A DNA stretch of 64,000 nucleotides from Proteobacteria bacterium UBA6503 (GCA_002436405.1 DJLZ01000003.1:8171-72170), one strand, 5' to 3'. Counted from the stretch's first letter, positions 1-8,093 are shown. Notes: generated from the sequence alone by a model not told the origin. Made by a program: numbers and translations.

Positions 1-1
1 G

Positions 2-649
2 GAGCGTCTGGCCAGCGAAGGTAAATCCCCGCTCTATGCCGCCATCGGAGGCAAACTGGCCGCCATTGTGGCCGTGGCCGACCCGATCAAGGCATCCACA
101 CCTGCGGCGATCAAGGCCCTGCACGATCTGGGTCTGAAAGTAGCCATGATCACGGGCGACAACGCCCGCACGGCGCAGGCCATTGCCGCCAAGCTCGGCA
201 TTGACGAAGTGGTGGCCGAAGTGCTGCCGGAGGGCAAGGTTGAGGCTGTGAAGCGCCTCAAAGCCCAATACGGCCAGATCGCCTTTGTCGGTGACGGCAT
301 CAATGACGCGCCTGCCTTGGCGGAAGCCGATGTCGGGCTTGCCATCGGCACAGGCACGGATGTCGCGATGGAGTCCGCCGATGTCGTGTTGATGTCAGGC
401 AATCTGCAGGGCGTGCCGAATGCCATCGCCCTATCCAAGGCGACCATCGGCAATATCCGCCAGAACCTGTTCTGGGCCTTTGCCTACAACACGGCCTTAA
501 TTCCGGTCGCGGCAGGTGTGCTTTATCCCACCTATGGCATCCTGCTTTCGCCGATCTTTGCGGCGGGGGCAATGGCCATGTCGAGCGTCTTTGTGCTGGG
601 GAACGCGCTGCGTTTGCGGCGCTTTCAACCGCCTATGGGGCAAGAATAA
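2..649 (+). CDS. copA: Copper-transporting P1B-type ATPase, C-terminal part (5' end outside window)
   Basis: The frame is open from base 2, so the start lies outside the window; 215 residues are visible. The MITGDN segment of the ATP-binding region and the GDGINDAP hinge of P-type ATPases are present, followed by the last two membrane helices. These ATPases pump Cu(I) (or Ag(I)) out of the cytoplasm. A MerR-type regulator with a CueR-like metal loop follows 12 nt downstream and a CopZ-like chaperone lies beyond it, which supports copper over Zn/Cd. Codons end strongly in G or C, unlike most of the window, which suggests separate ancestry. The metal-binding membrane motif is not visible, so copper specificity is inferred from context. 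Confidence 0.9.
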   Translation, partial: ERLASEGKSPLYAAIGGKLAAIVAVADPIKASTPAAIKALHDLGLKVAMITGDNARTAQAIAAKLGIDEVVAEVLPEGKVEAVKRLKAQYGQIAFVGDGINDAPALAEADVGLAIGTGTDVAMESADVVLMSGNLQGVPNAIALSKATIGNIRQNLFWAFAYNTALIPVAAGVLYPTYGILLSPIFAAGAMAMSSVFVLGNALRLRRFQPPMGQE

Positions 650-661
650 AGGAGAGAAACT

Positions 662-1114
662 ATGAATATCGGTGAAGCTGCCAAGGCATCCGGCGTATCG
701 GCCAAGATGATCCGCTATTATGAAGAAATAAAACTGATCCCGCCGAGTGACCGCACGGCATCGGGTTATCGTTCCTATTCGCAAAGCGATATTCACCGTT
801 TGCAGTTTGTAAGAAGGGCGCGTGATCTGGGCTTCCAGGTGGCGGAGATCAGCGAATTGCTGGCATTGTGGGGAGATCGTTCACGCAAAAGCTCGGACGT
901 GAAGAAGGTGGCGCAAAAGCATATCGTCGATCTGCAGCAGCGCATTCAGGATATGCAGGAAATGGCGGATACATTGCAGACGCTCGTCAGCTGCTGCGCG
1001 GGCGACGGAAGGCCGGAATGTCCGATCCTGGAAGGCCTCGAAAAGTCTGCCAAGACCACCAGCCGTCCTGCCGCCCGTAAAGGTGCAGTTACTTCTATCA
1101 AAAAGAAGCGTTAG
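662..1114 (+). CDS. cueR: MerR-family copper-responsive regulator (CueR-like)
   Basis: 150 residues. The N-terminus is a MerR winged-helix domain (IGEAAKASGVSAKMIRYYEE), followed by a dimerisation helix and a C-terminal loop with two cysteines seven residues apart (CAGDGRPEC), the spacing of the CueR Cu(I) site. Such proteins bind stretched-spacer promoters of copper export genes and activate them when they bind metal. The ATG follows GGAGAG at a good distance. The C-terminal tail is Lys/Arg rich. The gene lies just after copA and ends by overlapping the convergent copZ by four bases. GC-rich codon use matches copA. Confidence 0.9.
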   Translation: MNIGEAAKASGVSAKMIRYYEEIKLIPPSDRTASGYRSYSQSDIHRLQFVRRARDLGFQVAEISELLALWGDRSRKSSDVKKVAQKHIVDLQQRIQDMQEMADTLQTLVSCCAGDGRPECPILEGLEKSAKTTSRPAARKGAVTSIKKKR

Positions 1115-1305
1115 TCTTTCGTTGGCGGGAAGCCAACTTCGCAGAGCGCAGCTTCCACTTGTTCTTTGCTGGCCGAGGTAACGACTTCAACGCTGCGGCT
1201 TGGCGGATCGGCTTTGACATCCGCTTGCGGATCGAGCGATTTGATCGCTGCCGTCACGCCACGGGCGCAGCCGCCACAGGTCATGTTTTCAATATGCAGT
1301 TTCAT
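1111..1305 (-). CDS. copZ: Heavy-metal-associated domain protein, copper chaperone (CopZ-like)
   Basis: 64 residues forming a single HMA ferredoxin-like fold. The metal site MTCGGC is at residues 8-13 and a further Cys lies in the C-terminal part (ALCEVGF). It carries Cu(I) in the cytoplasm and passes it to CopA or the regulator. A strong ribosome site (AAAGGAGG) precedes the ATG on the minus strand. It converges on cueR with the two stops overlapping. It belongs to the same GC-rich block as copA and cueR. Confidence 0.9.
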   Translation of the reverse strand: MKLHIENMTCGGCARGVTAAIKSLDPQADVKADPPSRSVEVVTSASKEQVEAALCEVGFPPTKD

Positions 1306-1374
1306 GATAAAGCCTCCTTTTGTTGCTTATAGTTTAAGTATGGGGCTTCCCATCGTTGGAAGGTCAAGGGGTTT

Positions 1375-1544
1375 TTATCCGCGCGGCCATTGCTGGTGCA
1401 GATCATCGATCACAAAAGCATGTCCGTCCTTGGACGCATGCGCTTCTTTTAAATGCGGGTGATCCGGCGCAAGGTTTTCATGTCCGTGCGGCACAATGTC
1501 GGGATCATTGGCGGGCCATATCATGAAGCCTGTCAGTGTGGTGC
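1375..1544 (-). pseudogene. C-terminal remnant of a His-rich protein cut by the IS element
   Basis: On the minus strand an open frame runs from the IS edge to a stop at 1375-1377. It encodes about 55 residues rich in His, Asp and Pro, with a hydrophobic patch (GFMIWP) and ending in VIDDLHQQWPRG. There is no start; the N-terminal part was removed where the insertion sequence begins near 1545. The tail resembles the C-termini of MFS-type transporters that sit beside copper genes, but this is from memory and unproven. Codon use matches the adjacent copper genes. Confidence 0.5.
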
Positions 1545-2341
1545 TGTCAGACTAAACTAAATAGTCTCAGCATATCGTAAGGCAAGTAAGTCTTATGCCA
1601 TAGCAATTTGCCGCCACTGGTTGAGTGAAGTGGCTCGTAAGGCTTTAAAATGTTGTCGTTGTTCTAGATGGCGTTGATGATTGAAGTGGTTTTGGAATGT
1701 GGCCTGTATCGCTACAAATTTCTGCAAGGAATGCATGGACCTAAATCTATTCATACCTCGTTCTCGTCGCCTGAAATGAAGATGGGAATTCTCCGCCAAA
1801 TTGTTGGCATACTGCGTTGTTTCTTGAAGGTGTTTTATTCCTAAGTCCCGCAGTGCTGCACCATAAGACGCCAGCTTATCCGTAACGATTTTATTTGGGT
1901 TTCCGTAAGTTTTGATGAGTTTCTTTAGAAATTTAAGCGCTGTTTTCTTATCTCTGCGCTTGGAAACAAAGCAGTCCAGAACAACGCCTTCATGATCAAC
2001 TGCCCGCCATAGGTAATGATTCTGGCCATTGATTTTGACAAATACTTCGTCAATATGCCAACGCCAGTTTGAGTGAGAGTAGGGGGAGCGCCTTTGCTTC
2101 AGGCCATTTGCGAAATGAGTACCGAACTTATTCCACCAAAAGCGAACCGTTTCATGACAAATATCGATACCTCTCTCATGCAGAATATCTTCTACATTAC
2201 GCAAGCTGAGTGGAAATCGGACATAATACATCACAGCAAGTTTAATGATTTCAGGGCTAGTTTTGTAATATTTGAAGGGATTTGGCTTTTTCATGGGGTC
2301 ATTTTACCCCATAATCACAAGGGCTGGATTTTAATCTGACA
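1545..2341 (-). mobile_element. IS6-family insertion sequence
   Basis: The element is bounded by imperfect inverted repeats, TGTCAGACTAAAC at 1545-1557 and the complement of a matching TGTCAGATTAAAA ending at 2341. It encloses one DDE transposase gene. The 8-bp flanks (TGTGGTGC on the left, AGACCGTT on the right) do not match, so no target duplication is seen. It separates GC-rich copper DNA from AT-richer recombinase DNA and truncates a gene on each side, as expected if IS6-type cointegrate formation or deletion joined two unrelated segments. The exact ends are approximate. Confidence 0.75.
1593..2294 (-). CDS. IS6-family DDE transposase
   Basis: 233 residues, the usual length for IS6/IS26-type transposases. 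An N-terminal helix-turn-helix region (LSLRNVEDILHERGIDICHETVR) precedes the catalytic core. The three acidic residues are the Asp in WHIDEVFVK, the Asp in IVTDKLASYG and the Glu in HFRRRERGM. The frame is intact with no internal stops, so the enzyme may be active. It sits between the terminal inverted repeats of the element. Confidence 0.93.
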   Translation of the reverse strand: MKKPNPFKYYKTSPEIIKLAVMYYVRFPLSLRNVEDILHERGIDICHETVRFWWNKFGTHFANGLKQRRSPYSHSNWRWHIDEVFVKINGQNHYLWRAVDHEGVVLDCFVSKRRDKKTALKFLKKLIKTYGNPNKIVTDKLASYGAALRDLGIKHLQETTQYANNLAENSHLHFRRRERGMNRFRSMHSLQKFVAIQATFQNHFNHQRHLEQRQHFKALRATSLNQWRQIAMA

Positions 2342-2347
2342 AGACCG

Positions 2348-2722
2348 TTGCAAGAGCTGCGAGATAAATGGCAGGAGGCGTGGTGTATTGAGCCACACCA
2401 AGGCATTGGCCCCACGCTGCTGCAGAAGAGTTTAGCTTATAAAGAGTATGAGGCTGAGAAGGGTGGACTGCCGCCAAAGCAGCACGCACAGCTTTTGAAG
2501 CTAATAAGCCAGTATAAACAAAACCCAGAAGCCCTCGAAAATACCACCCCACAGCTTAAGCCTGGCACGCAGTTAGTAAAGGTCTGGCGTGGGAAGCGTT
2601 ATACCGTCCACGTTACCACCCAAGGGTTCGAATACCTCAATAAGCACTACGGCAGCCTATCTGCTGTGGCGGAAGCCATCACCGGCACACGGTGGAATGG
2701 TCGCCGTTTCTTCGCTGTTTAG
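2348..2722 (+). pseudogene. DUF2924 domain protein, 5'-truncated by the IS
   Basis: About 124 residues remain. The C-terminal half carries the DUF2924 signature (GTQLVKVWRGKRYTV, then SLSAVAEAITGTRWNGRRFF). This family is typically encoded beside large serine recombinases in phage-like or integrative elements, and one is encoded at 4845. Complete members have roughly fifteen more N-terminal residues. Here the open frame runs back into the IS end, and only TTG at 2348 is available as a start with no clear ribosome site. The IS therefore probably removed the original start. The function of the family is unknown. Confidence 0.75.
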
Positions 2723-2739
2723 CATTCTTTACTTGAAAA

Positions 2740-2965
2740 TTATCCCCTCTAAGCCATACTAGCCCCATGAACAGCAAATTCTGTTCTGGGGCTTCATAAC
2801 CCCTCTTAGACGGTCATAGCATCAGACCGTTACAAAAGATGCTGCCAACCGGTTTATGGCCGGGAGGCAGTGCTATATGTCCAGGCGTAAGCTAAAAAGT
2901 GCTGCGCCGTTTCTAAGACGGTTATGAACTCCCGGTCACCAGTTGCTGGTGACCATTTGTTTTTT
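2740..2965 (+). other. Structured intergenic leader, possible small RNA ending at a terminator
   Basis: This stretch has no convincing ORF but several nested inverted repeats. One is ACGGTC/GACCGT near 2813-2841. A larger one pairs GATGCTGCC with GGCAGTGCTAT around a CCGG/CCGG stem at 2848-2877. A perfect 9-bp hairpin (GGTCACCAG-TTG-CTGGTGACC, 2934-2954) is followed by a T-rich run. The phrase CTTAGACGGT/CTAAGACGGT recurs near 2806 and 2912. It ends 18 bases before the next start codon, so it may be a small RNA or an attenuated leader. Confidence 0.4.
2934..2965 (+). terminator. Intrinsic terminator hairpin just upstream of the PhyH-like gene
   Basis: Perfect 9-bp stem with a 3-nt loop, followed by ATTTGTTTTTT. 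It lies immediately before the ribosome site of the gene at 2984, an unusual place for a terminator unless it ends a small RNA or acts as an attenuator. Confidence 0.7.
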
Positions 2966-2983
2966 AACAAGGGGTCCGAACCG

Positions 2984-4135
2984 ATGAGCGACACATACAC
3001 ATTTAGCACTCTCTATGAAGAAGATGCTTTTAATCTATACAACAGCCTTCCACGCAAGTCACAAAAAGCCGTTATAAGGCTTATGAACTTCGAACAATCA
3101 AACACCCATGGCTTTTTACTGCGCCGCAAAAGGTTTAAAGAGATGTATGCCTTTGACTGGAAAACACGCAAACTGCTTTCAATGTTCCTGCTGGAAAAAC
3201 ATCCAATTTTTGAAGGAGAGGGGCTGCCCACTATTTTTGAAAGCCAGTCGGATGTGGCCGATACCGTTGCGACCTTAGGGAAGAATGGCTATGCCATATC
3301 AGCAAATAAACTCACAGCTAAACTGCCAATGGATGAGTTACTTTTTCAATCGAAAGACAAAACCTCACAGTCATTTAGCGGTAAAACACTGCTTGAGGCA
3401 ATGGAGCAGAATAATCCTGATAAATTGGCAGGTACATATTGGCTAAAAGACCAAAACACCGCTGCCCAAATGCCCGAGTTTGCCCGTATCGCTTTTGACC
3501 CGTATATCTTATCAGTAGTTTCAGGGTATCTGGGGTGCACGCCTATCCACGTACAAACGAACCTGTGGTTCTCATTCGCAGGTGAACAAGACCACAAGAC
3601 GCTTTCGCGCAATGCTCAGTTCTTCCACCAAGACAAAGAGTTTGTGAAGTTCATTAAGGTGTTTATCTACCTTAATGACGTCACCACTGAGAACGGCCCT
3701 CATTGCTACATTGAGGGCAGCCATATTGACGAACTTAACCAGCACGGTATCCCATACTCAACTCGCCTGCCAGACGAACAGGTACTCAGCTTCTATGGGG
3801 AAGATAAGCTAAGAATAGTTGAAGGCGAAGCTGGCACAATTATCTTCGGCGATACCGTTGCGGCCCATAAAGGCTTACCCCTTAAGAAAGGTAGCCGCCT
3901 TATTCTGCAGCTAGAATATGCGGCATCACTCTATATGTCGCCAGTCTGCCCCTTTAGTGACTTGAGCTCGGAGGCCAAAGGAGCCATTCATCCAGTTGTG
4001 CTGAAGCATGGGAGATTGTTTGCTAATTATAGCAATGAAACCAGAGAGATATATGAAGTCATACCAGCCAAGAGGCTTAAGCCTAAAAGAGCATGGCAGA
4101 AAGTTTTAGGTTCTTACCGTCACAATGATAGATGA
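2984..4135 (+). CDS. Phytanoyl-CoA dioxygenase (PhyH)-like Fe(II)/2-oxoglutarate oxygenase
   Basis: 383 residues from the ATG at 2984, chosen because AAGGGG lies just upstream; an earlier in-frame ATG at 2924 falls inside the terminator hairpin region. The iron triad and 2OG-binding Arg of the PhyH family are visible: His215 and Asp217 in FFHQDKEF, His295 in AAHKGLP and Arg305 in KGSRLIL. The phrase YLNDVTTENGPHCYIEGSH is also typical. The family hydroxylates varied small molecules or lipids; the substrate here is unknown. The first ~110 residues resemble nothing I recognise. It is apparently cargo of the element defined by the DUF2924 and recombinase genes. Confidence 0.75.
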   Translation: MSDTYTFSTLYEEDAFNLYNSLPRKSQKAVIRLMNFEQSNTHGFLLRRKRFKEMYAFDWKTRKLLSMFLLEKHPIFEGEGLPTIFESQSDVADTVATLGKNGYAISANKLTAKLPMDELLFQSKDKTSQSFSGKTLLEAMEQNNPDKLAGTYWLKDQNTAAQMPEFARIAFDPYILSVVSGYLGCTPIHVQTNLWFSFAGEQDHKTLSRNAQFFHQDKEFVKFIKVFIYLNDVTTENGPHCYIEGSHIDELNQHGIPYSTRLPDEQVLSFYGEDKLRIVEGEAGTIIFGDTVAAHKGLPLKKGSRLILQLEYAASLYMSPVCPFSDLSSEAKGAIHPVVLKHGRLFANYSNETREIYEVIPAKRLKPKRAWQKVLGSYRHNDR

Positions 4136-4189
4136 ATTTATTATTGTGACTAGTATTATAGTTAGTGGGTAAATGAAAGGAGTTCTTCA

Positions 4190-4807
4190 ATGGGTGAAAT
4201 AAAGAAGTATATGGATATCTACCGGTGTCACATGGGAGAAATTATTGCAAGAGATAAGTTTCTGAGAGGTATTTTGTCTAAAGGCGGATTCCTAGGTAAC
4301 AATACCTATGACTATGAAGTATTTGCAATTCACGTTCGTAAAATTCTCGAAGCAATTGCTTATTCATCTTTAGTAGCGAATGTAGAGAAATATAAAGAGA
4401 GACATTCAGGTTATGAGGAGCATTGGAAAGCCAAAGGACTTCTTGAATGTATTGAAGAAGTGAATCCTGAATATTACCCAGAGCCTGTCTCCGTCACGAA
4501 AACTGGCGAGAACCAACATCATATTGAGCCCAAGGTAGATGCCGAGGCCCTAACTAAGGAAGAATTTTGCTTTTTATACGATAAATGCAACGAAGCATTA
4601 CATCACTGGCGCCCTTTTGCCCCTGGAGCAAATATAGACTTTGAGAAAAAACCAATCGAATGGTTAGATAAAATTAGAAACCTTATGAACACACACAAGA
4701 TTTGTATTAACTCTCTGGAGGAGTATTGGCTTGTGCAGATGGTTAGTAATGATGGACGGACTAATATTTTTCAACTTAAGGCTCTCAAAGACTCGACTTC
4801 CTCTTAA
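4190..4807 (+). CDS. Unknown protein, 205 residues, in recombinase-associated cargo
   Basis: I do not recognise this protein. It is soluble, mostly helical in appearance and rich in Glu, Lys and Tyr, with no signal peptide or membrane segment. The C-terminal half has a His/Trp patch (EALHHWRPFAPG). A good ribosome site (AAAGGAG) lies before the ATG. It stands between the PhyH-like gene and the serine recombinase, all on the plus strand, with AT-rich codons. It could be an accessory or defence-type cargo gene, but nothing in the sequence decides this. Confidence 0.7.
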   Translation: MGEIKKYMDIYRCHMGEIIARDKFLRGILSKGGFLGNNTYDYEVFAIHVRKILEAIAYSSLVANVEKYKERHSGYEEHWKAKGLLECIEEVNPEYYPEPVSVTKTGENQHHIEPKVDAEALTKEEFCFLYDKCNEALHHWRPFAPGANIDFEKKPIEWLDKIRNLMNTHKICINSLEEYWLVQMVSNDGRTNIFQLKALKDSTSS

Positions 4808-4819
4808 AACCAAGCGTTA

Positions 4820-4839
4820 CTTACCTTAATGGAGGTAAG
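4820..4839 (+). promoter_or_regulatory. Hairpin overlapping the recombinase ribosome-binding site
   Basis: CTTACCT at 4820-4826 and AGGTAAG at 4833-4839 form a perfect 7-bp inverted repeat around a 6-nt loop. The right arm contains most of the ribosome site GGAGGT (4831-4836) of the recombinase whose ATG is at 4845. It could be an RNA hairpin that hides the site, or a protein operator. Confidence 0.5.
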
Positions 4840-4844
4840 TATAT

Positions 4845-6419
4845 ATGCCGTATGAAAAAACCAAAACCATAAACTGCGCTATTTACACCCGCAAGTCGAC
4901 CGATGAGGGGTTGGAGATGGACTTTAACACTCTCGATGCCCAGCGGGAGGCTTGCGAAGCGTACATCGCTAGCCAACGGGGTGAGGGGTGGCGTGCCTTG
5001 AAGCAAAAGTATGATGATGGCGGCTTCTCGGGTGGCAGCATGGAACGGCCCGCCCTTAAACGTCTTATGCAGGATATTAAAGCAGGCCACGTGGATATTG
5101 TGGTCGTGTATAAGATTGACCGCCTTACACGCTCGCTGATGGACTTTGCTAAACTCGTGGATGTGTTTGATGCCCATAACGTGACCTTCGTCAGCGTGAC
5201 CCAATCCTTTAACACCACAACCTCTATGGGGCGGCTGACGCTGAATGTGCTGCTATCCTTTGCCCAATTTGAGAGGGAAGTCTCAGCCGAGCGGATTCGC
5301 GATAAAATCGCTGCCAGTAAAAAGAAAGGCATGTGGATGGGCGGGGTGCCACCGTTGGGCTACAAAGTTGAAAATCGGCAACTGCTGCTTGACCCGCCAA
5401 ATATGCCGCTGGCGCAACGTATCTTTAAAGACTACCTAAAACTGGGGAATGTAGTGGATTTGAAAGAGACCTTGGATAAAGAGGGTATTACGTCCCCCAT
5501 ACGATTAACAGCCAAAGGTAACGCCAGAGGTGGTAAGCCATTCTCCCGCGGGGCACTGCACCACATGCTTCGCAACCCTATCTACAATGGCAAGATTCGC
5601 CATAAGGACGAGACCTACGATGGGCAGCATACAGCCCTGATTGAAGATGATCTGTGGCAGGCTGTACAGAACAAGTTGGATAGTCAAGCAGCGTTCCGCC
5701 AAGGGGAAGTTAAGAAAGTGAAAAGCAAGGCTCTCTTGAAGGGCCTTATTTATACGCCGGAGGGGATTCTTTACACGCAGACCCGAACCAAGAAGGGCAA
5801 GACCTCCTACAGATATTACACGAGCCAAGAACTGATAAATAAGCGTGGCCACCCAAGCGCCGCCTTAGGCCGCTTGCCTGCCCATGAGGTTGAACAGCAC
5901 TTGCTGAAAGGTTTGTACAAGGAACTGACCAAAGATGAGGCCCTCTACAGTTGGTTGGGGCTTGACCCGATGATGGATAGCGACACGGCCAAGCATATCC
6001 GTAAGCACATTGAGGTGCTGGGCGAGGGGCTTGCGAAGTGTTTAAAACGAGTTGAAGTACACTCGAAGAAACTAGTGGCAACGGTTTCAATAGCAAGCTA
6101 CGCTCAATTGATAGGCCAAAAGCTTAATATAAATGTTGAAGCAATGGCTGAAGAAGCACAGGTGAACATCAGCTACTATGTGCGCCGCGCTTATAAGGGC
6201 ACGGTAGTGATTAAGCCCACGGGCAAAACTGCCCAGACTTTGGATAGCCTGCCGCAGGTGCAACTGCAGAATCTGGTAAGAGGTATCGTTTGGCGGGATG
6301 AACACTTTGCCGGCATGACCATCAAAGCCATTGCTGAGCGAGAAGGCCTATCTGAAGCGGGTATACGTAAAATCATCATGCAGAGCTTTGACCAACTCGC
6401 GAGTATATATTCCCAGTAA
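4845..6419 (+). CDS. Large serine recombinase (site-specific integrase/resolvase family)
   Basis: 524 residues. The N-terminal resolvase domain contains the nucleophile Ser18 in IYTRKSTDEG, and the KIDRLTRSLMDF and SFAQFEREVSAERIRDKI segments. A 'recombinase' domain follows (PPLGYKVE..., roughly 165-270), then a long C-terminal region with an IRKIIMQSFDQL tail. Such enzymes integrate and excise phages and genomic islands through short att sites, or invert or resolve DNA. A DUF2924 gene 2 kb upstream is the usual partner. The frame is intact. The ATG is preceded by GGAGGT within an inverted repeat. Confidence 0.92.
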   Translation: MPYEKTKTINCAIYTRKSTDEGLEMDFNTLDAQREACEAYIASQRGEGWRALKQKYDDGGFSGGSMERPALKRLMQDIKAGHVDIVVVYKIDRLTRSLMDFAKLVDVFDAHNVTFVSVTQSFNTTTSMGRLTLNVLLSFAQFEREVSAERIRDKIAASKKKGMWMGGVPPLGYKVENRQLLLDPPNMPLAQRIFKDYLKLGNVVDLKETLDKEGITSPIRLTAKGNARGGKPFSRGALHHMLRNPIYNGKIRHKDETYDGQHTALIEDDLWQAVQNKLDSQAAFRQGEVKKVKSKALLKGLIYTPEGILYTQTRTKKGKTSYRYYTSQELINKRGHPSAALGRLPAHEVEQHLLKGLYKELTKDEALYSWLGLDPMMDSDTAKHIRKHIEVLGEGLAKCLKRVEVHSKKLVATVSIASYAQLIGQKLNINVEAMAEEAQVNISYYVRRAYKGTVVIKPTGKTAQTLDSLPQVQLQNLVRGIVWRDEHFAGMTIKAIAEREGLSEAGIRKIIMQSFDQLASIYSQ

Positions 6420-6646
6420 TTTCCCTGTTATTTAGAAGCGCAAATAAGTCTCAGCCAAGCTGGGGCTTTATTTTGCTGTAAGGGGTAGGGGTGACTTTTG
6501 AAAAGAATCCCTGTTAATTCCCTGTTAAGCAGGGAATTGGGCAAAGCTATAAAGACCAAACGCACTCGGCAAAATCGCCATTTGAGACTTTTGCCCAATA
6601 TCGCTGAAATACCAGAAGTCTCAGCGTGCGTTCAGTAGGGGGTATT
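6420..6646. other. Non-coding stretch downstream of the recombinase, possible attachment region
   Basis: No supported gene. The motif TTCCCTGTTA is repeated at 6420, 6508 and 6519, and the last copy forms a dyad (TTCCCTG-TTAAG-CAGGGAA, about 6519-6537). A short phrase AAGTCTCAGC occurs near 6447 and 6617. Position beside a serine recombinase makes this a candidate att half-site, but no partner copy was seen in the window. Confidence 0.3.
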
Positions 6647-6673
6647 AAAAAACCCCGCTGTGTGCGGGGTTTT
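6647..6673 (-). terminator. Intrinsic terminator of tRNA-Tyr
   Basis: AAAACCCCGC / GCGGGGTTTT stem of ten pairs, with a run of A on the plus strand that becomes a U tract when read on the minus strand. It lies 40 bases beyond the tRNA 3' end. Confidence 0.8.
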
Positions 6674-6713
6674 GAGGCTGTATCCCAGTTTGTTAGGAAA
6701 ACCTTTGAATTAG

Positions 6714-6798
6714 TGGTGGAGGAGATTGGATTTGAACCAATGTAGGCATAGCCAACGGATTTACAGTCCGTCCCCTTTAACCACTCGGGCACTCCTCC
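6714..6798 (-). tRNA. tRNA-Tyr (anticodon GUA)
   Basis: Type II tRNA of 85 nt with encoded CCA (6714-6716). The acceptor stem GGAGGAG pairs with CTCCTCC. The anticodon arm reads GGACTGTAAATCC with GTA, and the T arm has GGTTCAAATCC. A long variable arm, as expected for bacterial tRNA-Tyr, is present. It is followed by its own terminator. Confidence 0.96.
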
Positions 6799-6951
6799 AC
6801 GTGCGGTTAGGTAGCGAGAAAGTATCGTTTTACGTGCGTTCTGTCAACGGGTTTATAGGCAATAAATTTCACTTTTCTTACAACACTCTTTGGGTGGGGG
6901 TATTAAATGCCTGATTTTCTCTAGAAAAAGCTAATAAAAAGGGGCTACATC

Positions 6952-7019
6952 TTGACAAAACAGCCAAGAAGGCCTATTTGTCGTTTCAACATTATATTAT
7001 TATAGGTGGCTTGCGCCAC
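6952..7019 (+). promoter_or_regulatory. Candidate pseB promoter and leader hairpin
   Basis: TTGACA at 6952-6957, a 17-base spacer and TATTTG at 6975-6980 make a plausible sigma70 promoter. The ~70-nt leader has a short stem, GTGGC-TTGC-GCCAC (7006-7019), before the pseB ribosome site. Confidence 0.5.
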
Positions 7020-7052
7020 TTGGCTTATAAAAGCAACGATAGGATTTTTAAA

Positions 7053-8081
7053 ATGAGCAGCATTTTTGAAGGCAAAACCGTATTGATCACTGGTGGTACA
7101 GGTTCATTTGGTAAACGCTTTATTACACGCCTTTTGAAGGAACATAACCCAGGTAAGGTTATTGTTTTCTCACGTGATGAATTGAAACAAAGTGAAATGG
7201 CGATGGACTTTACAGATCCACGCATGCGCTTCTTTATTGGTAACGTACGTGACGAAGACCGTCTGCGTCGTGCGTTTAACGGTGTTGATATTGTTATCCA
7301 CGCTGCAGCTCTAAAGCAGGTACCTGCTGCTGAGTACAACCCAGATGAGTGCGTTAAAACAAACGTACTTGGCGCAATGAACATTGTTAACGCTGCGCTT
7401 GACCGCGGTGTTTCACACGTTATGGCTCTTTCAACTGATAAAGCCGCGCTACCTTGCAACCTATACGGCGCAACTAAGCTAGCTTCAGATAAGCTATTCA
7501 CAGCTGCAAACAACATGAGCGGCGCTGGCGGCACTAAGTTTGGTGTTGTACGTTACGGTAACGTTATTGGCTCACGTGGTTCAGTTGTACCATTCTTCGA
7601 GCGCTTGGTTAAAGAAGGCGCTAAAGAGCTTCCAATTACCGACACCCGCATGACTCGCTTCTGGATTACTTTGGACCAAGGTATTGACCTTGTATTCGAA
7701 GGCCTAGAGCGTATGCACGGTGGTGAGATTTTTGTTAAGAAGATTCCATCAATGAACGTTGTTGACCTAGCTGAAGCTATTGCTCCAGGTATCCCACATA
7801 AAATCATTGGTATTCGCCCTGGCGAGAAACTTCATGAACTTATGTGCCCAGAAGATTCAGCACACCAAACAATCGAGTTTAAAGATCACTTCGTGATTAT
7901 GCCGACAACAACATCGTTCGGCTCTAACATCGATTACACAACTGACCTTAAAGGTGAAAAAGGTACTTTTGTAGCTGAAGGTTTTGAGTACAAATCAAAC
8001 ACCAACCCAGACTTTTTGACTGTGCAGCAACTGCGTGACCTACTAGGTTACAGCGCTGACAAACTAACTAAGTCTGCGTAA
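7053..8081 (+). CDS. pseB: UDP-N-acetylglucosamine 4,6-dehydratase (inverting), pseudaminic acid step 1
   Basis: 342 residues from the ATG at 7053; an upstream in-frame ATG at 6978 lies in the leader and gives a tail foreign to the family. It is an extended SDR enzyme: the NAD(P) loop is TGGTGSFGKRF, and STDKA followed by LYGATK holds the active-site Asp/Lys/Tyr of PseB-type inverting dehydratases. It converts UDP-GlcNAc to the 4-keto-6-deoxy-L-arabino sugar that begins CMP-pseudaminate synthesis. pseC follows after 12 nt. The full pathway nearby makes the assignment firm against the retaining homologue FlaA1/Cap. Confidence 0.95.
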   Translation: MSSIFEGKTVLITGGTGSFGKRFITRLLKEHNPGKVIVFSRDELKQSEMAMDFTDPRMRFFIGNVRDEDRLRRAFNGVDIVIHAAALKQVPAAEYNPDECVKTNVLGAMNIVNAALDRGVSHVMALSTDKAALPCNLYGATKLASDKLFTAANNMSGAGGTKFGVVRYGNVIGSRGSVVPFFERLVKEGAKELPITDTRMTRFWITLDQGIDLVFEGLERMHGGEIFVKKIPSMNVVDLAEAIAPGIPHKIIGIRPGEKLHELMCPEDSAHQTIEFKDHFVIMPTTTSFGSNIDYTTDLKGEKGTFVAEGFEYKSNTNPDFLTVQQLRDLLGYSADKLTKSA

Positions 8082-8093
8082 GGTCTACAAAAG

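Noticed and set aside
6547..6792. Minus-strand ORF with MPEWLKGTDCKSVG..
   Set aside because: It is the translation of the tRNA-Tyr region, a familiar false protein; no ribosome site.
6978..7052. Longer N-terminus for pseB
   Set aside because: It lies in the leader with the hairpin and adds residues absent from the family; the ATG at 7053 begins the SDR domain properly.
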